DNA of 64,000 nt from Adiantum capillus-veneris. Its lineage: Eukaryota; Streptophyta; Polypodiopsida; Polypodiales; Pteridaceae. Positions within the stretch are counted from its first letter, which is position 1; every line of letters starts with the position of its first letter. The notes under the pieces were generated by a model, which did not search any database, was not told where the DNA came from, and was given only the letters and a program-made list of their open reading frames with translations. Shown piece by piece: positions 24,207 through 35,854 of the stretch. The translations under genes and the position numbers were made by a program. The stretch covers positions 74,953,169-75,017,168 of the forward strand of contig CM043958.1 of assembly GCA_014529385.2 (NCBI GenBank), read 5' to 3'.

Positions 24207-27200
24207 ATGATCTATGAGACCAACTCACGCTTGCGAATAAGCTTTTGGAATTGTAACGGGTATCCATGGAATGCGGGAATTGGCATTGATGAGCTTACCA
24301 ATGACTCCGATGTGATACTTCTTGTCGAAACATGGGAGCATGATGCGCAACGAATTCTTGGATTTGACAAATACGATGTACATTCTTTGATGTGGGCCAA
24401 AAATGCAAAGCAACGAAGAGGCCAAGGAGGCATAGCATGTATGACCAAAAAGGGTTTGAAAGATGTTTCCATTGTCAAAGAAGATAAGTATAAACGCTAC
24501 TTATGGCTGAAAATCAGCCCACCAAATGGTCAAGTCATGTTTGTGGCCGGCTGCTACATTCCTCACTATGACTCCAACTTTTATGCTCGCTTGAATATGG
24601 ATAGAGATCAGCCCTTTGTTGAACTAGAGGAAGACATTGCTTATTACAAGGATCAAGGTGAAGTCATTGTTTTTGGAGACATGAATGCTCGCACAAATAT
24701 GTTACAACACGACACACAACAAGTCGACATGCCGCATGTATCAAGAAGAGTGGATGACTCATACATGTATAATCGAAGTTCTAATGATGCAAAAGAAGTG
24801 GATCACTATGGAAAGTCACTTCTACATATGTGCAATAGTACCGGAATGCACATTGCAAATGGTGTATCTCTATGGCAAGGCACCAATGACTTTACATGTA
24901 GAAAGCACAATGGTGCTAGCGTGATTGACTATATGTTGTTCTCAGAAGCCACTCTAGAATGCATACAAAGCTTTACACTTGGTGAATGGAATCCGGAATC
25001 GGATCATAGGATGTTATGTATTGACCTCAAGTGTGGTAAACGGCCCGAGCATGTAGCCTCCAATCATGATGTGAATCATTTGTACCTACGTCTAGACTTC
25101 AAACGAGCACTTATATATGCTGATATGGTGGACCAAATGTTAAGCATGATAGAGCATCAAGGGAGCCCAACATTAGAATGCAAGTGGAAAGTTTTCAAAG
25201 AAGTAATTTTCTCTTGTGCGAAGGAATGCTTTTCGGTGAAACACATGTCTTGCAAAAGGTCTAAGAAGGGTAGCACCAAGAAGAAATGGTTTGACATGGA
25301 ATGTAGTCAAGCCCGAAAACACTTGCTAAGATTGGATGCAATCAAAGACAAGGAAGTTTACTTGGAATGTTCACACACATACAAAGCACTTGTTCAAAAG
25401 AAGAGGAGAAGGTGGGAAGTCGAAAAACAACTTCTTTTAGCACAAGAGAAAGCACATGCATGTGGCAAGTTTTGGCAAAATCTAAAAGGCAAGCGCGTTG
25501 AGAGCTTTGGTGACTTGACTCTTGAGGATATGTATATGCATTGTAAGAACCTCTATGAGCAACCCAATGTTGATAAGATGGAGGGTTGTAGCTCCCTTCC
25601 ATTTATGTCTCCCTTCTTTACCATTGAAGATGTATGCCGTGCGCTTGAGAAACTTGCTACTCGCAAGGCAGGTGACCTTCAAGGTGTCAAGGCTGAAATG
25701 ATTAAATGGACAAGCAAGAAAACACGATATTGGATATGCGATATGTTTAACCTTGCACTTCAGTATGGCATGCCTCATGATTGGAGTGCAAATTGGATCA
25801 AACCTTTGCACAAAGGAGGAGATGTAAACAATGTGAACAACTATCGCACTATAATGGTTGGTTCTTTGATGGCAAAGTTATTTGGATGTATCATGGAGAT
25901 GAAGATAAGTGAATGGGCTGAAAAGAATGGCAAACGTGCGCTTGGCCAAGCAGGTTTTCGAAAGCATCATAGCACTATTGATCACCTTGTCACTCTTCGA
26001 GTTCTTATGGAAGCGTCTCGATTGAAAGGAAAAAAGTTGTATTGTTGCTTTGTGGATTTCAAGAAAGCTTTTGACATGGTACCGCGAGGAAATCTTTGGA
26101 GACGTATGCAAAGCCTTCAAGTGCCGAGAGAATTTATGCATGCAGTCTTTCGCATCTACCAAAAAGTGATATGTCGATTACGTGTGGGAGATGGAATTTC
26201 AGAATTTTTTGCAAGCACTATTGGTGTCAAACAAGGATGCCCACTTTCCCCAACCCTCTTTGGGCTACTCATTGATGAATTGGAATACATGGTTCTTGAT
26301 TTTATGCAGCAAGAAGGCATAGAAGAGGTTAAGATTGGAAATGCGGTGATCATGCTTTTGCTTTATGCCGATGATGTAGTGCTCTTGGCACATACCTTAG
26401 AAGATGCACAAAAGCTTATGAGTGTCTTGGAACGCTTTTGCCTACATAGCGGGCTAATCGTGAATGGATCCAAAACCAAGGTTATGCTTGTAAAGACCCT
26501 CAATGACGAAAATCCATGCATTGTATACAACAATGAGAAACTTGAAGTGGTAGATCACTTCAAGTACCTTGGCCTTGAGGTTCCATCCAATCATAAATGG
26601 AAGGATTGTGCAATGCGTTGCTTGGAAGCCGGAAAGAGGGCTTATTATGCATTTGAGAACATGTGCAATGCAAGAGAGATCAAGTGTTGGGCTCTCAAAA
26701 AGTATCTCTTTGACACATTGGTGACACCGGTGCTTCTTTATGGAGTGGAGGTGTGGGGTGGAAGCATCGGGAAGTCTACTTGGAAAGAGTTTGAGAATGT
26801 CCAAAAGCGTTTTCTCACCAACTTTCTCCAAGTCAAGACACAAACACCCTACATGCTCTTACTTCTTGAGTCCTGATCGCTTCCCATTGAGGTCTTGGGC
26901 ATGGAAAGGGTTGTGGAGTACATGCGTAAGACACAACGTAGCCCTTTGCATCGACTTCCTAGAATCGCATATGAAGCAAGTCAAAAGGTTCAAAAGACAT
27001 GCAAGAGCAAAATACTAAGTTCGGGGTGGATGCTTGATATCAAGAAATGGTTTGGAAGATGGGATGCATGTCACTTGGTCAAGGATGCGTCGATCGACTC
27101 CCAAGTTAATGAGGCCTTCTTACAACGCCAATGTATCATGGCTTGGGAGAAATCTGGAGGTTCTCGCTTCAGCCATTACACCACACACGTTGCCCCAAAC

Positions 27201-27587
27201 TACAAATCTCTCTTCTTCTCGGAACGAGGTAACCGAACCCATTCCTACATCCTTGAGCCCATCCCGTTGAGTGCGATCCGCACCATTGCCTCCATTCGTC
27301 TTAGCTCCCATTCTCTACGCTGCGAGACAGGACGTTGGGGCACTGGCGAGGAGTGTCATCGACTTTGCACCTTATGCCCTCGTCAAGTGCGAGAGAGTGA
27401 GTACCACACACTACTTGAGTGCTCAGCTTTTGACCACATTAGGTCCTCTTTTCCCCATATATTCAGCCATGAGCTCTCCCTACATACCTTCCTCTCCCAA
27501 CCACGATGTGGACTCTCTATTGCGACGCTCATTTCAGCCATTTTTGAGCATCGAGAGTCACTTATGAACTCCACTCACACCACGTGA
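24207..27587 (+). pseudogene. LINE ORF2 (endonuclease / reverse transcriptase) with one in-frame TGA
   Basis: About 1126 residues in one frame, broken only by TGA at 26874-26876. The N-terminal AP endonuclease shows SFWNCNG, VETWEHD, FGDMNART and ESDHRM. The reverse transcriptase shows QAGFRKHHSTIDHLV, FVDFKKAFD, GVKQGCPLSPTLFGLL and the catalytic LLYADDVVLLA. After the stop come a thumb/C-terminal region and a CCHC-like motif (CTLC then EYHTLLEC, zf-RVT type). It nicks target DNA and copies the RNA. It may read through or be recently dead. Confidence 0.88.
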
Positions 27588-27651
27588 CATGTTCATTTGG
27601 TCCCATAGGTCATATTTGACCTCCCAGGACGATAATAGAACTATCTATCTA

Positions 27652-27654
<3 letters not shown>

Positions 27655-27720
<66 letters not shown>
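27655..27720. repeat. (TC)n tail of the LINE
   Basis: About six TATC units grade into about 33 TC units directly after ORF2's short 3' UTR. Confidence 0.85.
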
Positions 27721-27723
<3 letters not shown>

Positions 27724-27896
27724 CTTTTCATGCAATAATAGATATTACCGTTGGTGTTTTTAACAAAGGGAGATGCATATATTGAACACGTGTTACAAGA
27801 ACATGCATTTAATGGGCAGTACGACCAAATAAGTGATTTTTAACAACCCAAAAATATGTGCACATTTATAGTAACAAATGCACACTTGGATTCATG

Positions 27897-27950
<54 letters not shown>

Positions 27951-28192
27951 TAGAGAGAGAGAGAAATAGAGAGAGAGAGAGAGGGAGAGAGAGAAAAAAA
28001 AGCCAACATAGACAACCTCTGTGAGAAGGAGAGAGAGACAGTTAATGGAAAAGACGACCTCTGCGAGAGATAGAGAGAGAGACACCTACAGTCAAGACAT
28101 CCTCTGCAACCAAGGTGCAAGGCTCCTACACACATTTTCTTTCATTTGAATTCCACCAAGAGAGGTATTTTCATAGTGGGTTTTAAAGATGA

Positions 28193-28274
<82 letters not shown>

Positions 28275-28341
28275 GAGGGGAGAGAGAGGTAGAATTTTTG
28301 ATTGTCTATTGGGTTTGAAAGAGAAAGACAGAGAGAGATCC

Positions 28342-28390
<49 letters not shown>

Positions 28391-28439
28391 GAGATGATAT
28401 TTTTAAAGCCTTGCTTGGTTTTAAAGAGGAAGATACATC

Positions 28440-28495
<56 letters not shown>

Positions 28496-28570
28496 TGTCA
28501 CAAAATGGATCACGGCACGTGATAGACTGTTCTCTCTGCTTGTTTTTATGCCCGTGCGTCGTGAGCCATT

Positions 28571-28667
<97 letters not shown>

Positions 28668-28825
28668 TCCTACAAAGCTGTTGAGGCTTGTTTCTTAAAA
28701 CGCATGAAATAGAATACAAAACTTTTTCCATTCTCTTGTAGATCACGACATGCAATAAGCTACTACCTTGGCTTAAAGATGAGCCCGCGCACCGTGATTC
28801 ACAGAAAAAAGGGGGGGGGGGCAGA
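27721..28825. repeat. B/C intergenic region: (GA)n arrays and two hairpin units
   Basis: (GA)n tracts lie at 27900-27948, 28199-28274, 28340-28390, 28441-28492 and 28575-28665. Hairpin units GATCACG...CGTGAkC lie at 28503-28566 and 28741-28803. The phrase TTTTTAAAG..GGTTTTAAAGA recurs between tracts. The 169-residue Arg-Glu frame is microsatellite translation, not a gene. Poly-G at 28811-28821 abuts the copia LTR. Confidence 0.75.
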
Positions 28826-29101
28826 TGTAGACATGTAGTAGTGTTAGTGTGTATACGCGCTTCACCAGGGGCACTTTTCTCCCACTAGGTTTTTCCCCCT
28901 GGACATCTGGTGTGAAAGGACACCTTATCTCTTAGGGTCTCATGTAAGCTTTGTAGCTCTGAGTTTGTAAATACTCTATTATTCTAATATAGAGAGATAG
29001 ACTACAGAGATCTCCTACGGAAGCTCTGTGTCTTCTCCTTATCCATCTTCTTCCTACTCTGAGTTGCTATCTTCCTTCTGTTTCCTGTTTCATCATCTTC
29101 A
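28826..29101 (+). repeat. Copia 1 5' LTR
   Basis: TGTAGACATG...ATCTTCA, 276 bp. It should contain the promoter. Confidence 0.9.
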
Positions 29102-29106
29102 AAAAT

Positions 29107-29121
29107 TGGTATCAGAGCAAG
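29107..29121 (+). promoter_or_regulatory. Copia 1 primer-binding site
   Basis: TGGTATCAGAGCAAG, complementary to initiator Met tRNA, five bases after the LTR. Confidence 0.88.
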
Positions 29122-29488
29122 GTGATTTCCAGAGCCTCTACTTGTGTTTTCGCGTCCGCGCACGCAAGCGCAGTTTTCAGGCAGTTTTTAGAAAATTTGC
29201 TCGTGGGAGCATCCTCGACGTTCCGGGAGTATTCTCAGTAGGTGACCTGCGGTCTTACCCCCCTTTTGAAGCCGTTCAAGCCCTCAAAATTTTGTTCTGA
29301 GCAACGTAGTAGAAGTTACTTTTCGGAGGCGTTTAGATCAAGAGGGTGTGCTTTTTGACAAATTTTCTTCAGGTAAACAGTTCTTTTGGGAAGCAGCTTG
29401 TCTTAGCTTTGTGCTGAGATTTTTTGTAGATCTTTGCTTGCATTGGAGAGGAGATTTGTGAATCTCTTGGAGGTTCTTTTTCTCTCTT

Positions 29489-32400
29489 GTGTGCATCCAC
29501 AGTATGGCTCAATCTACAGAGAAAGAGATTTTTGGTGCGTTTACATCCGAAGACAAATTGGATGGTACCAACTATTCTCTTTGGTCTTTTATGGACAAAA
29601 ATATTTTGGTTAGTAAAGGATTGTGGGATTATGTATCTGGAGATGAAGTTTGTCCATGTAGCATTGCACCTGCCACGCCTGGTTGTGGTGCAGCTGTTGG
29701 TGCAGGACCCTCACAAGTCACTCCAGAGCAAAAGAAATGGGACACTAAAGATGCACAAGCTATGGCTGTGATTGCTTTAACCATAAAGAGGACAATCACA
29801 CCACATATCAGATCTTACAGAACTTTTGAGGATGCTTGGGACACTCTGCAAGCTATGTTTGGAGGAAGAAACGCTGCTAGAATAGAGTTTTTGAAGAAAC
29901 AACTTGACAAAATACAGATGGACGAAGGTGACGATATCGTCGAGCATCTTACAAAAATCAGGGATCTTAAAGAGCAATTGCTTAGCATTGATGAAGTGAT
30001 TCCAGAGAAGGACTTGGTTTCCAAAACACTCAATTCACTACCACCATCTTATTTGACTTTTCAGACTTCTTTGACTCTGTCTTTGCGAGCTAATCCTGAG
30101 CCTCTTCGTTTTGAAGAGTTAGTGGCTTTGCTATTGCAGGAGGATCAATCACGTAAGAACAAGTCTTTACAGGTGGATGGTATGGATCATGCTCTTGTTG
30201 TACAGAAAAAAAAGAAGGGTAAAGAGAGTGCTCATCACTCCAAGTCTGGTGCAGGACAGTCTTTAGAGAAGTCTAAAGGTGATTCCGACAAGTCCAAGAA
30301 GAAAGGTAAATGTCACTACTGCAAGAAACCTGGTCACTACATTAGTGAGTGTAAAAAGCGAATTGCTAAAGAAAAGAAGAAAGAGTCAAGTTTGGTTGTT
30401 TTAGCTTCTGGTGATTCTTCTACAGCTAAAGAAGAGTCTGCAAACTTTGTGCAGGATTCTTATGCTTTCTTAGTATGTTCAGATTTTTCTGCTTATAGTG
30501 TTGACGAGACACAAATGATTTGGTATTTTGATAGTGGTGCATCCAGGCATATTACTTCAAGGAAGGATTTGTTTTGTTCATTGGATGCATCTCCAGTAGG
30601 AAAGAAGGTGACATGTGCAAATAATGCTTCTTATCCAATCAAAGGCGTTGGTAAGATTTTGATTACCATTTCAGATGGTTCAGATTTATGCTTGCCAGAT
30701 GTCTTATATGTTCTAGGGATCAAGAAGAATTTGTTGTCTGTATCCTCTCTTGCAAAAAATGGTCTTCGGGTCATTTTTGAGGATGACAGATGTGTTGTAC
30801 AAGATCGAGAGAATGGTTATTCTCTTATCACTACAGTTACGCTGGAAAATGGACTATTTGTGCTAGATCACTATGAAAAGCAGATTCAGGTATGTATTGC
30901 AAAAACAAAGACTCAGGCCATGCAGGATGCTGAGTTGTGGCATGCTAGATTTGGGCATGTTGGTTATGGCAGTTTGATGACTTTACAACGTCATAATATG
31001 GTGCATGATTTGTCTTTATTGGAGATGCCACCAAGACATGTATGTGAAGGTTGCGTTCTTGGAAAGATGCACATATTTGCATTTTCGCAAGATGGTTCAG
31101 TTAGAGGGACACGAAAGTTGCAGCTTGTACACAGTGATGTATGTGGTCCTATGAGGACGCCATCTATGGGAAACAGCCTTTATTTTGTGACCTTCATTGA
31201 TGACTTTTCCAGGTTTTGTTGGGTGTATCCACTCAAAGCAAATTCAGATGTGTTTGCAATTTTTCAACATTATGTCGCCATGGTTGAAAATGAAACAGGT
31301 TGCAAAGTACAGACTCTTCGTACCGATCGAGGAGGTGAATACATGTCAGGTGCATTTAAGGATTTTTTGGGAAAGAAAGGCATTAAACACCAATGCACTA
31401 TGCCATACACACCACAACAGAATGGTGTTGCAAAAAGGAAGAACAGGTCTTTAATGGAGACGGCTGGATGTATGCTCAAGGCTAAGAGTTTGCCTCATAA
31501 GCTATGGATGGAGGCAGTTGCTTGTGCAGCACATGTTTTGAACAGGTGTCCTACTCGTGCCTTGAAGACCATCACTCCATATGAAGCTTGGTATGACAGA
31601 AAACCTTCAGTCAGTTATCTTCGTGTTTTTGGTTGTCTTGCTTATGCTCACATCCCTCGGCAGTTACGTGGGAAGCTTGATGATAAGGCAATCAAATGTA
31701 TATTTGTGGGGTACAGTAGTGGAAGTAAAGGTTATAGACTTTTCAATCCTGCTACAAACAAGATTTTTGAAAGTCGTGATGTAATTTTTGCAAAAACTAC
31801 TGCTCAACCTATGGTTGCTTTTGATGTACCTCATATGCAGACACATGATGTATTTGAAGGTTTGCTTCCTTCTTTTGTGGAGAATCAAGAATCACAACAG
31901 GTTGATAATCTTGATCAATCTTTTGATCAGCATGTGACACCTCATGATGTAGAGGAAATTGTGCGTGAAGAGCAAGAAGTTCTTAGGGAAGAATGAAACT
32001 TTCCTAAATGGGTTCAAAAAACTTTGCAGGATAGCAAGTTGGATGCATCGTTGCCACGAACAACACGTGCTGGTACTACTTTTGGCAGAGAGCAAGTAGA
32101 TTTGGCTTGCTTTAGCACTCTTTGTGATGCAGATGAGCCTGATTCATTTGAACAAGCTTTAGAGTGTGTTCAGTGGAAAGATGCTATGCAGCAAGAAATT
32201 GATTCTAATCATAAGAATCATACATGGGATCTAGTGGACTTGCCTACAGGTAAAAAGCCTATTGGTACAAAGTGGGTTTTTAAGATAAAAAGGAAACAAG
32301 ATGGTACTGTTGACAGGTACAAAGCAAGGCTTGTGGCAAAAGGCTATGCGCAACAGAAAGGCATAGATTATGATGAAACCTTTGCTCCTACTTCTCGTGC

Positions 32401-33684
32401 GTCCACAATTAGATCACTAGTTGCAATTGCTGCTCATCATGGTTGGAAAGTGCATCAGTTGGATATCAAAACTGCTTTTTTGAATGGTGATTTGCAGGAA
32501 GAAATTTATGTAAGTCAACCAAGTGGTTTTGTTGTAAAAGGTCAAGAGAAAAAGGTATGTAGATTGCATAAAGCTTTGTATGGTCTCAAACAGGCTCCAA
32601 GAGCATGGTATGAGAAGATACATACTTATTTGATTGGCCAGGGATTTCAGAATAGTCCAATAGAAAGTACTTTGTATGTCAAAAAGAGAGATAGAGTTCT
32701 TATTATGCTAACACTTTATGTGGATGATATGCTTCTTACAGGCAATACTGCATATGAAATTGAAGCGTTTAAAGATGCTTTGAGAAAAACCTTTGAGATG
32801 TCTAATCTTGGTTTGCTACATTATTACTTGGGTATTCAGTTTGTGCAATCAGAGGATGGCATATACATGTTGCAGGCCAAATATTTGCATAAAATTTTGG
32901 ACAAGTTTGGTATGAAAAATTGTAAACCAATCTCTACACCCGTAGAAACTGGATCAAAGTTGAGCATGCACGATGCTGGAGAACCTTTTGATGTACATAC
33001 TTATGCAGCAGCGGTTGGTTGCTTGATATATTTGGCAGGCAACACTCGTCCAGACATTCAATTTGGGGTTTCACAAGCAAGCATATTTATGCACAGCCCA
33101 GGTATGCATCATTGGAAGGCTGTGAAGCGCATACTTCGTTACCTTTCAGGTACCCCTAATCTTTCCATGTTCTTTCCAAGGGGGGATATGTATGGAAATC
33201 ACAGTTCTATGCAGCTTCTTGGTTACAGCGATTCAGATTGGGCTGGTGATTTTGACACACGACATTCCACAAGTGGGAATTGTTTTTTCTTGGGAAATGC
33301 ATGTATATCTTGGCTAAGCAAAAAGCAACCCACAGTGGCTACATCAACTTGTGAAGCTAAGTACAGGGCAACTTTCATGGCAACAATTGATTGTGTATGG
33401 ATACGCAGGTTATTGGCAGATCTTTGTGAGTGTCAACAGGCAGCCACTACCATTTTCACTGACAGTCAGAGTGCTAGGCAGTTGCAAGGAATCCAGTATT
33501 TCATGCAAGAACAAAGCACATAGAGGTTCACTACCACTATGTCAGGGAAAGGCTACATGCAGGGGAGATCGCACTAACTTACTGTCCTACATAGGATAAC
33601 ATTGTAGATCTATTTACAAAGGCGTTATCACGAGAAAAGTTTGAAGCTTTCCGAAAAGATTTGGGCTTACTCTCATACACATGA
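29489..33684 (+). pseudogene. Copia 1 gag-pol polyprotein
   Basis: Gag covers about residues 1-270, with CCHC knuckle CHYCKKPGHYISEC. The protease has WYFDSGASRHIT, GAG-pre-integrase has LWHARFGHVGY..CEGCVLGK, the integrase has D (HSDVCGP) and D (RTDRGGEY), and the RT has YVDDMLLTG, followed by RNase H. The integrase glutamate of the PQQNGVAxRKN motif is Lys (near 31431), and the RNase H glutamate of CEAxYRA is also Lys (near 33360). Further lesions are a TGA at 31994-31996, a 1-nt deletion-type shift near 33495 and a TAG near 33590. The ATG could be 29489 or the in-frame MAQST at 29504, which is more copia-like. Confidence 0.9.
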
Positions 33685-33713
33685 TGATCTGCTACCTTGT
33701 ACGGATTCACACT

Positions 33714-33731
33714 ATCACTACAGGGGGGATT
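33714..33731 (+). promoter_or_regulatory. Copia 1 polypurine tract
   Basis: CAGGGGGGA lies just before the 3' LTR. Confidence 0.7.
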
Positions 33732-34007
33732 TGTAGACATGTAGTAGTGTTAGTGTGTATATGCGCTTCACCAGGGGCACTTTTCTCCCACTGGGTTTTT
33801 CCCCCTGGACATCTGGTGTGAAAGGACAAATTATCTCTTAGGGTCTCATATAAGCTTTGTAGCTCTGAGTTTGTAAATACTCTATTATTCTAATACAGAG
33901 AGATAGACTACAAAGATCTCGTACGCAAGCTCTGTGTCTTCTCCTTCTCCATCTTCTTTCTACTCTGAGTTGCTATCTTCCTTCTGTTTCCTATTTCATC
34001 ATCTTCA
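33732..34007 (+). repeat. Copia 1 3' LTR
   Basis: 276 bp, the same length as the 5' copy and about 96% identical. Confidence 0.9.
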
Positions 34008-34010
34008 ACA

Positions 34011-34073
34011 GGAGAGAGAGGTAGAGAGAGAGAGAGAGAGAGAGAGAGAAGGAGAGAGAGAGATGGGGAGAAA

Positions 34074-34110
<37 letters not shown>

Positions 34111-34333
34111 CTTGAGAGATAGGGGGAGAGAGAGAGAGAGAGAGGTAGAGATAGTATTCTACATCTTAAATTTTAAAATTTTCACTTGATTTCAAATTTT
34201 CCTCCATCCCCTTGTGGATCATGACGCGTAATAGGCTATTAGCCCATGTCAAAGTTGAGCCCGCACGTCGGGATCCACAGAAAAAGGGAGAGAGAGAGAT
34301 AGAGAGATCCTTTGCATTTTTCTCTTCCAGTGG
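34011..34333. repeat. (GA)n tract and last hairpin unit before gene C
   Basis: GA tracts lie at 34011-34150. A unit at 34214-34277 starts GGATCATGACG and ends GTCGGGATCC, most like the 28741 unit (shared TGAGCCCGC and CACAGAAAAA). The gene C ATG follows 57 bp later. Confidence 0.7.
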
Positions 34334-35741
34334 AATGGCAAGAACCAAGGCAGCAGTAAGGAAGGCAGGGAAAGGACCAGGGCTTGCAAAGAAAGCATGT
34401 GGAAGGTCTGCTAGTAAGAAGAAAATTGCATGTAAACCAATGAATATATTGGAGGGACCAAGAATGAAGAATATTCAAACAAACATGGGTTTATTAGGGA
34501 GATCAGAAAAGCTCAAAAATGTATTGAGCTTTGTGTCCCTAAACTTCCTTTCCAAAGAGCAGTAAGGCAAATCTATGAGGAAGCATATGCTGATACAATG
34601 AGATGGAAGGTTGTTGCCCTGCAGTGTCTTCAAGAAGCAACACAAGATTTTTTACTGGAGTATTTTAATGATATTACCATTGTTGCTGCTCATACTCACC
34701 AGGTGACAATAATGGACAAGGACAATGAGACTCTCAAGAGAGTGCATTGGAGATATGATAAGCTCCTTATCCCTAATGAGTTTATTGATCCCAAAATGAA
34801 AGATATATTGCTAATACCACTAGGCCTCCAGGATCATGGGGATAAGATTCATGAGGTTACTCGTGATGTGAACACCAGAGCCAGAGCTGAGCAAGAAGAA
34901 AGACGTCACTCCAAAGCAGAGAAGTTAAAGAGGATACAGTCTGTTGCTGCTGATGAAGAGGCCCAGAGGAGAAATTATGGGCAAGCTACCACAAACCTAA
35001 ATGAAAGAAACAATGATATTTTACATTCCATGGCAGAAGGACTGTTATCAACCATTCCCCTTGTTGATGGTACTACGCAATTAGCACTAGATTCTGTTGA
35101 TATTAGGATTTTGAAAGATCCAAATGCACAAATTACAGACTCTATTGTTTATTTATGCCTAAAGTAAGTACTCTTCTCTACCTTTAAGATCCTTTTTTTT
35201 GTACTTGGCCTCTAATTAAATCCTTGTTTTTTATTGTAGCTTAATAAAGAGCCATCTCCCTCAAGAAACCCATACTGAATTATATATTTTAGATCCGCAG
35301 TTGTCTGTGCCACTCCGAATTAAAAACACCCGTCATGGCACATTGGAGAGATGGTTTGTCCACTATCCAATGCTGCAGGTCACAACTCTGGTGTTGCCAT
35401 ATGAATCAAATAATCATTGGAGCCTTGTATGCATTGAACTGGACAAACAAGTGGTATGGACTATCAACTCCATACAAGCAACACATTTAGAGATAAGAGT
35501 GTAAGTGTTGATAAAAACCTTTAGTGTTTATTTGGGGTATGGGTGATGACCTGAATATTGTTAATAACAAATAACCTTCATTGTTCATAGATGTGTAAAA
35601 AGATTACTTTATGTCTATGGAAGACTATGTGGAAATCATGAACTCTACAAGTCAACCTTTAAAGCTGTCAAAGTGCCTAATCAAACAGATCCAAATTCTT
35701 GTGGTTGGAGATGTCTTCTCCATGCAGAGTACACACTCTAG
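34334..35741 (+). pseudogene. Gene C, N-terminal part: histone H3-like domain fused to C48/Ulp1-type protease
   Basis: The ATG gives MARTKAAVRKAGKGPG, an H3-like tail keeping ARTK. After one frame change near 34455 comes an H3 fold: IREIRKAQKCIELCVPKLPF, MRWKVVALQCLQEATQDFLL, HTHQVTIMDKD. RW at the second helix, where canonical H3 has RF, recalls centromeric H3. A charged linker follows. Introns at 35164-35239 and 35501-35590 are phase-compatible. The protease shows His in PYESNNHWSLVCIEL, Asn where Asp is usual (WTINSI), Gln in NQTDPN and Cys in NSCGWRC. This exon reaches a TAG at 35739. A C48 protease normally removes SUMO-like tags in the nucleus. Decayed or nearly so. Confidence 0.75.
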
Positions 35742-35854
35742 AGTTTTTTTGCTTTGAATCCATTTATGTCAAAGTTATTTCTTTGCTATGGTTTGGACCA
35801 ACTTGGTGCTATTATTAATTAAAGTATTGACCACAAGTTAACCTAATTTTGCAG

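Larger units (their letters stand above)
23040..27720 (+). mobile_element. L1-like LINE retrotransposon, nearly full length
   Basis: Two ORFs are separated by 6 nt. ORF1 is coiled-coil plus RRM-like. ORF2 has AP endonuclease, reverse transcriptase and a terminal CCHC motif. A (TATC)n/(TC)n tail lies at about 27637-27720. The 5' boundary is uncertain because it merges with (TC)n arrays. The only lesion seen is one TGA in ORF2. The element sits in the B/C intergenic region of the island. Confidence 0.88.
28826..34007 (+). mobile_element. Ty1/copia retrotransposon 1, inactive
   Basis: Two 276-bp LTRs (28826-29101 and 33732-34007) differ at about 12 sites (4.3%). The PBS is at 29107 and a polypurine tract precedes the 3' LTR. 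One gag-pol frame has two stops and a 1-nt shift. No exact 5-bp duplication is seen (GCAGA against ACAGG). It lies between the GA/hairpin tract and gene C. Confidence 0.92.

Noticed and set aside
28189-28698. 169-residue Arg-Glu-rich frame
   Set aside because: Microsatellite (GA)n translation interrupted by short unique pieces that belong to the hairpin repeat region.
28811-28825. Target duplication for copia 1
   Set aside because: GCAGA on the left and ACAGG on the right do not match, so none is claimed.
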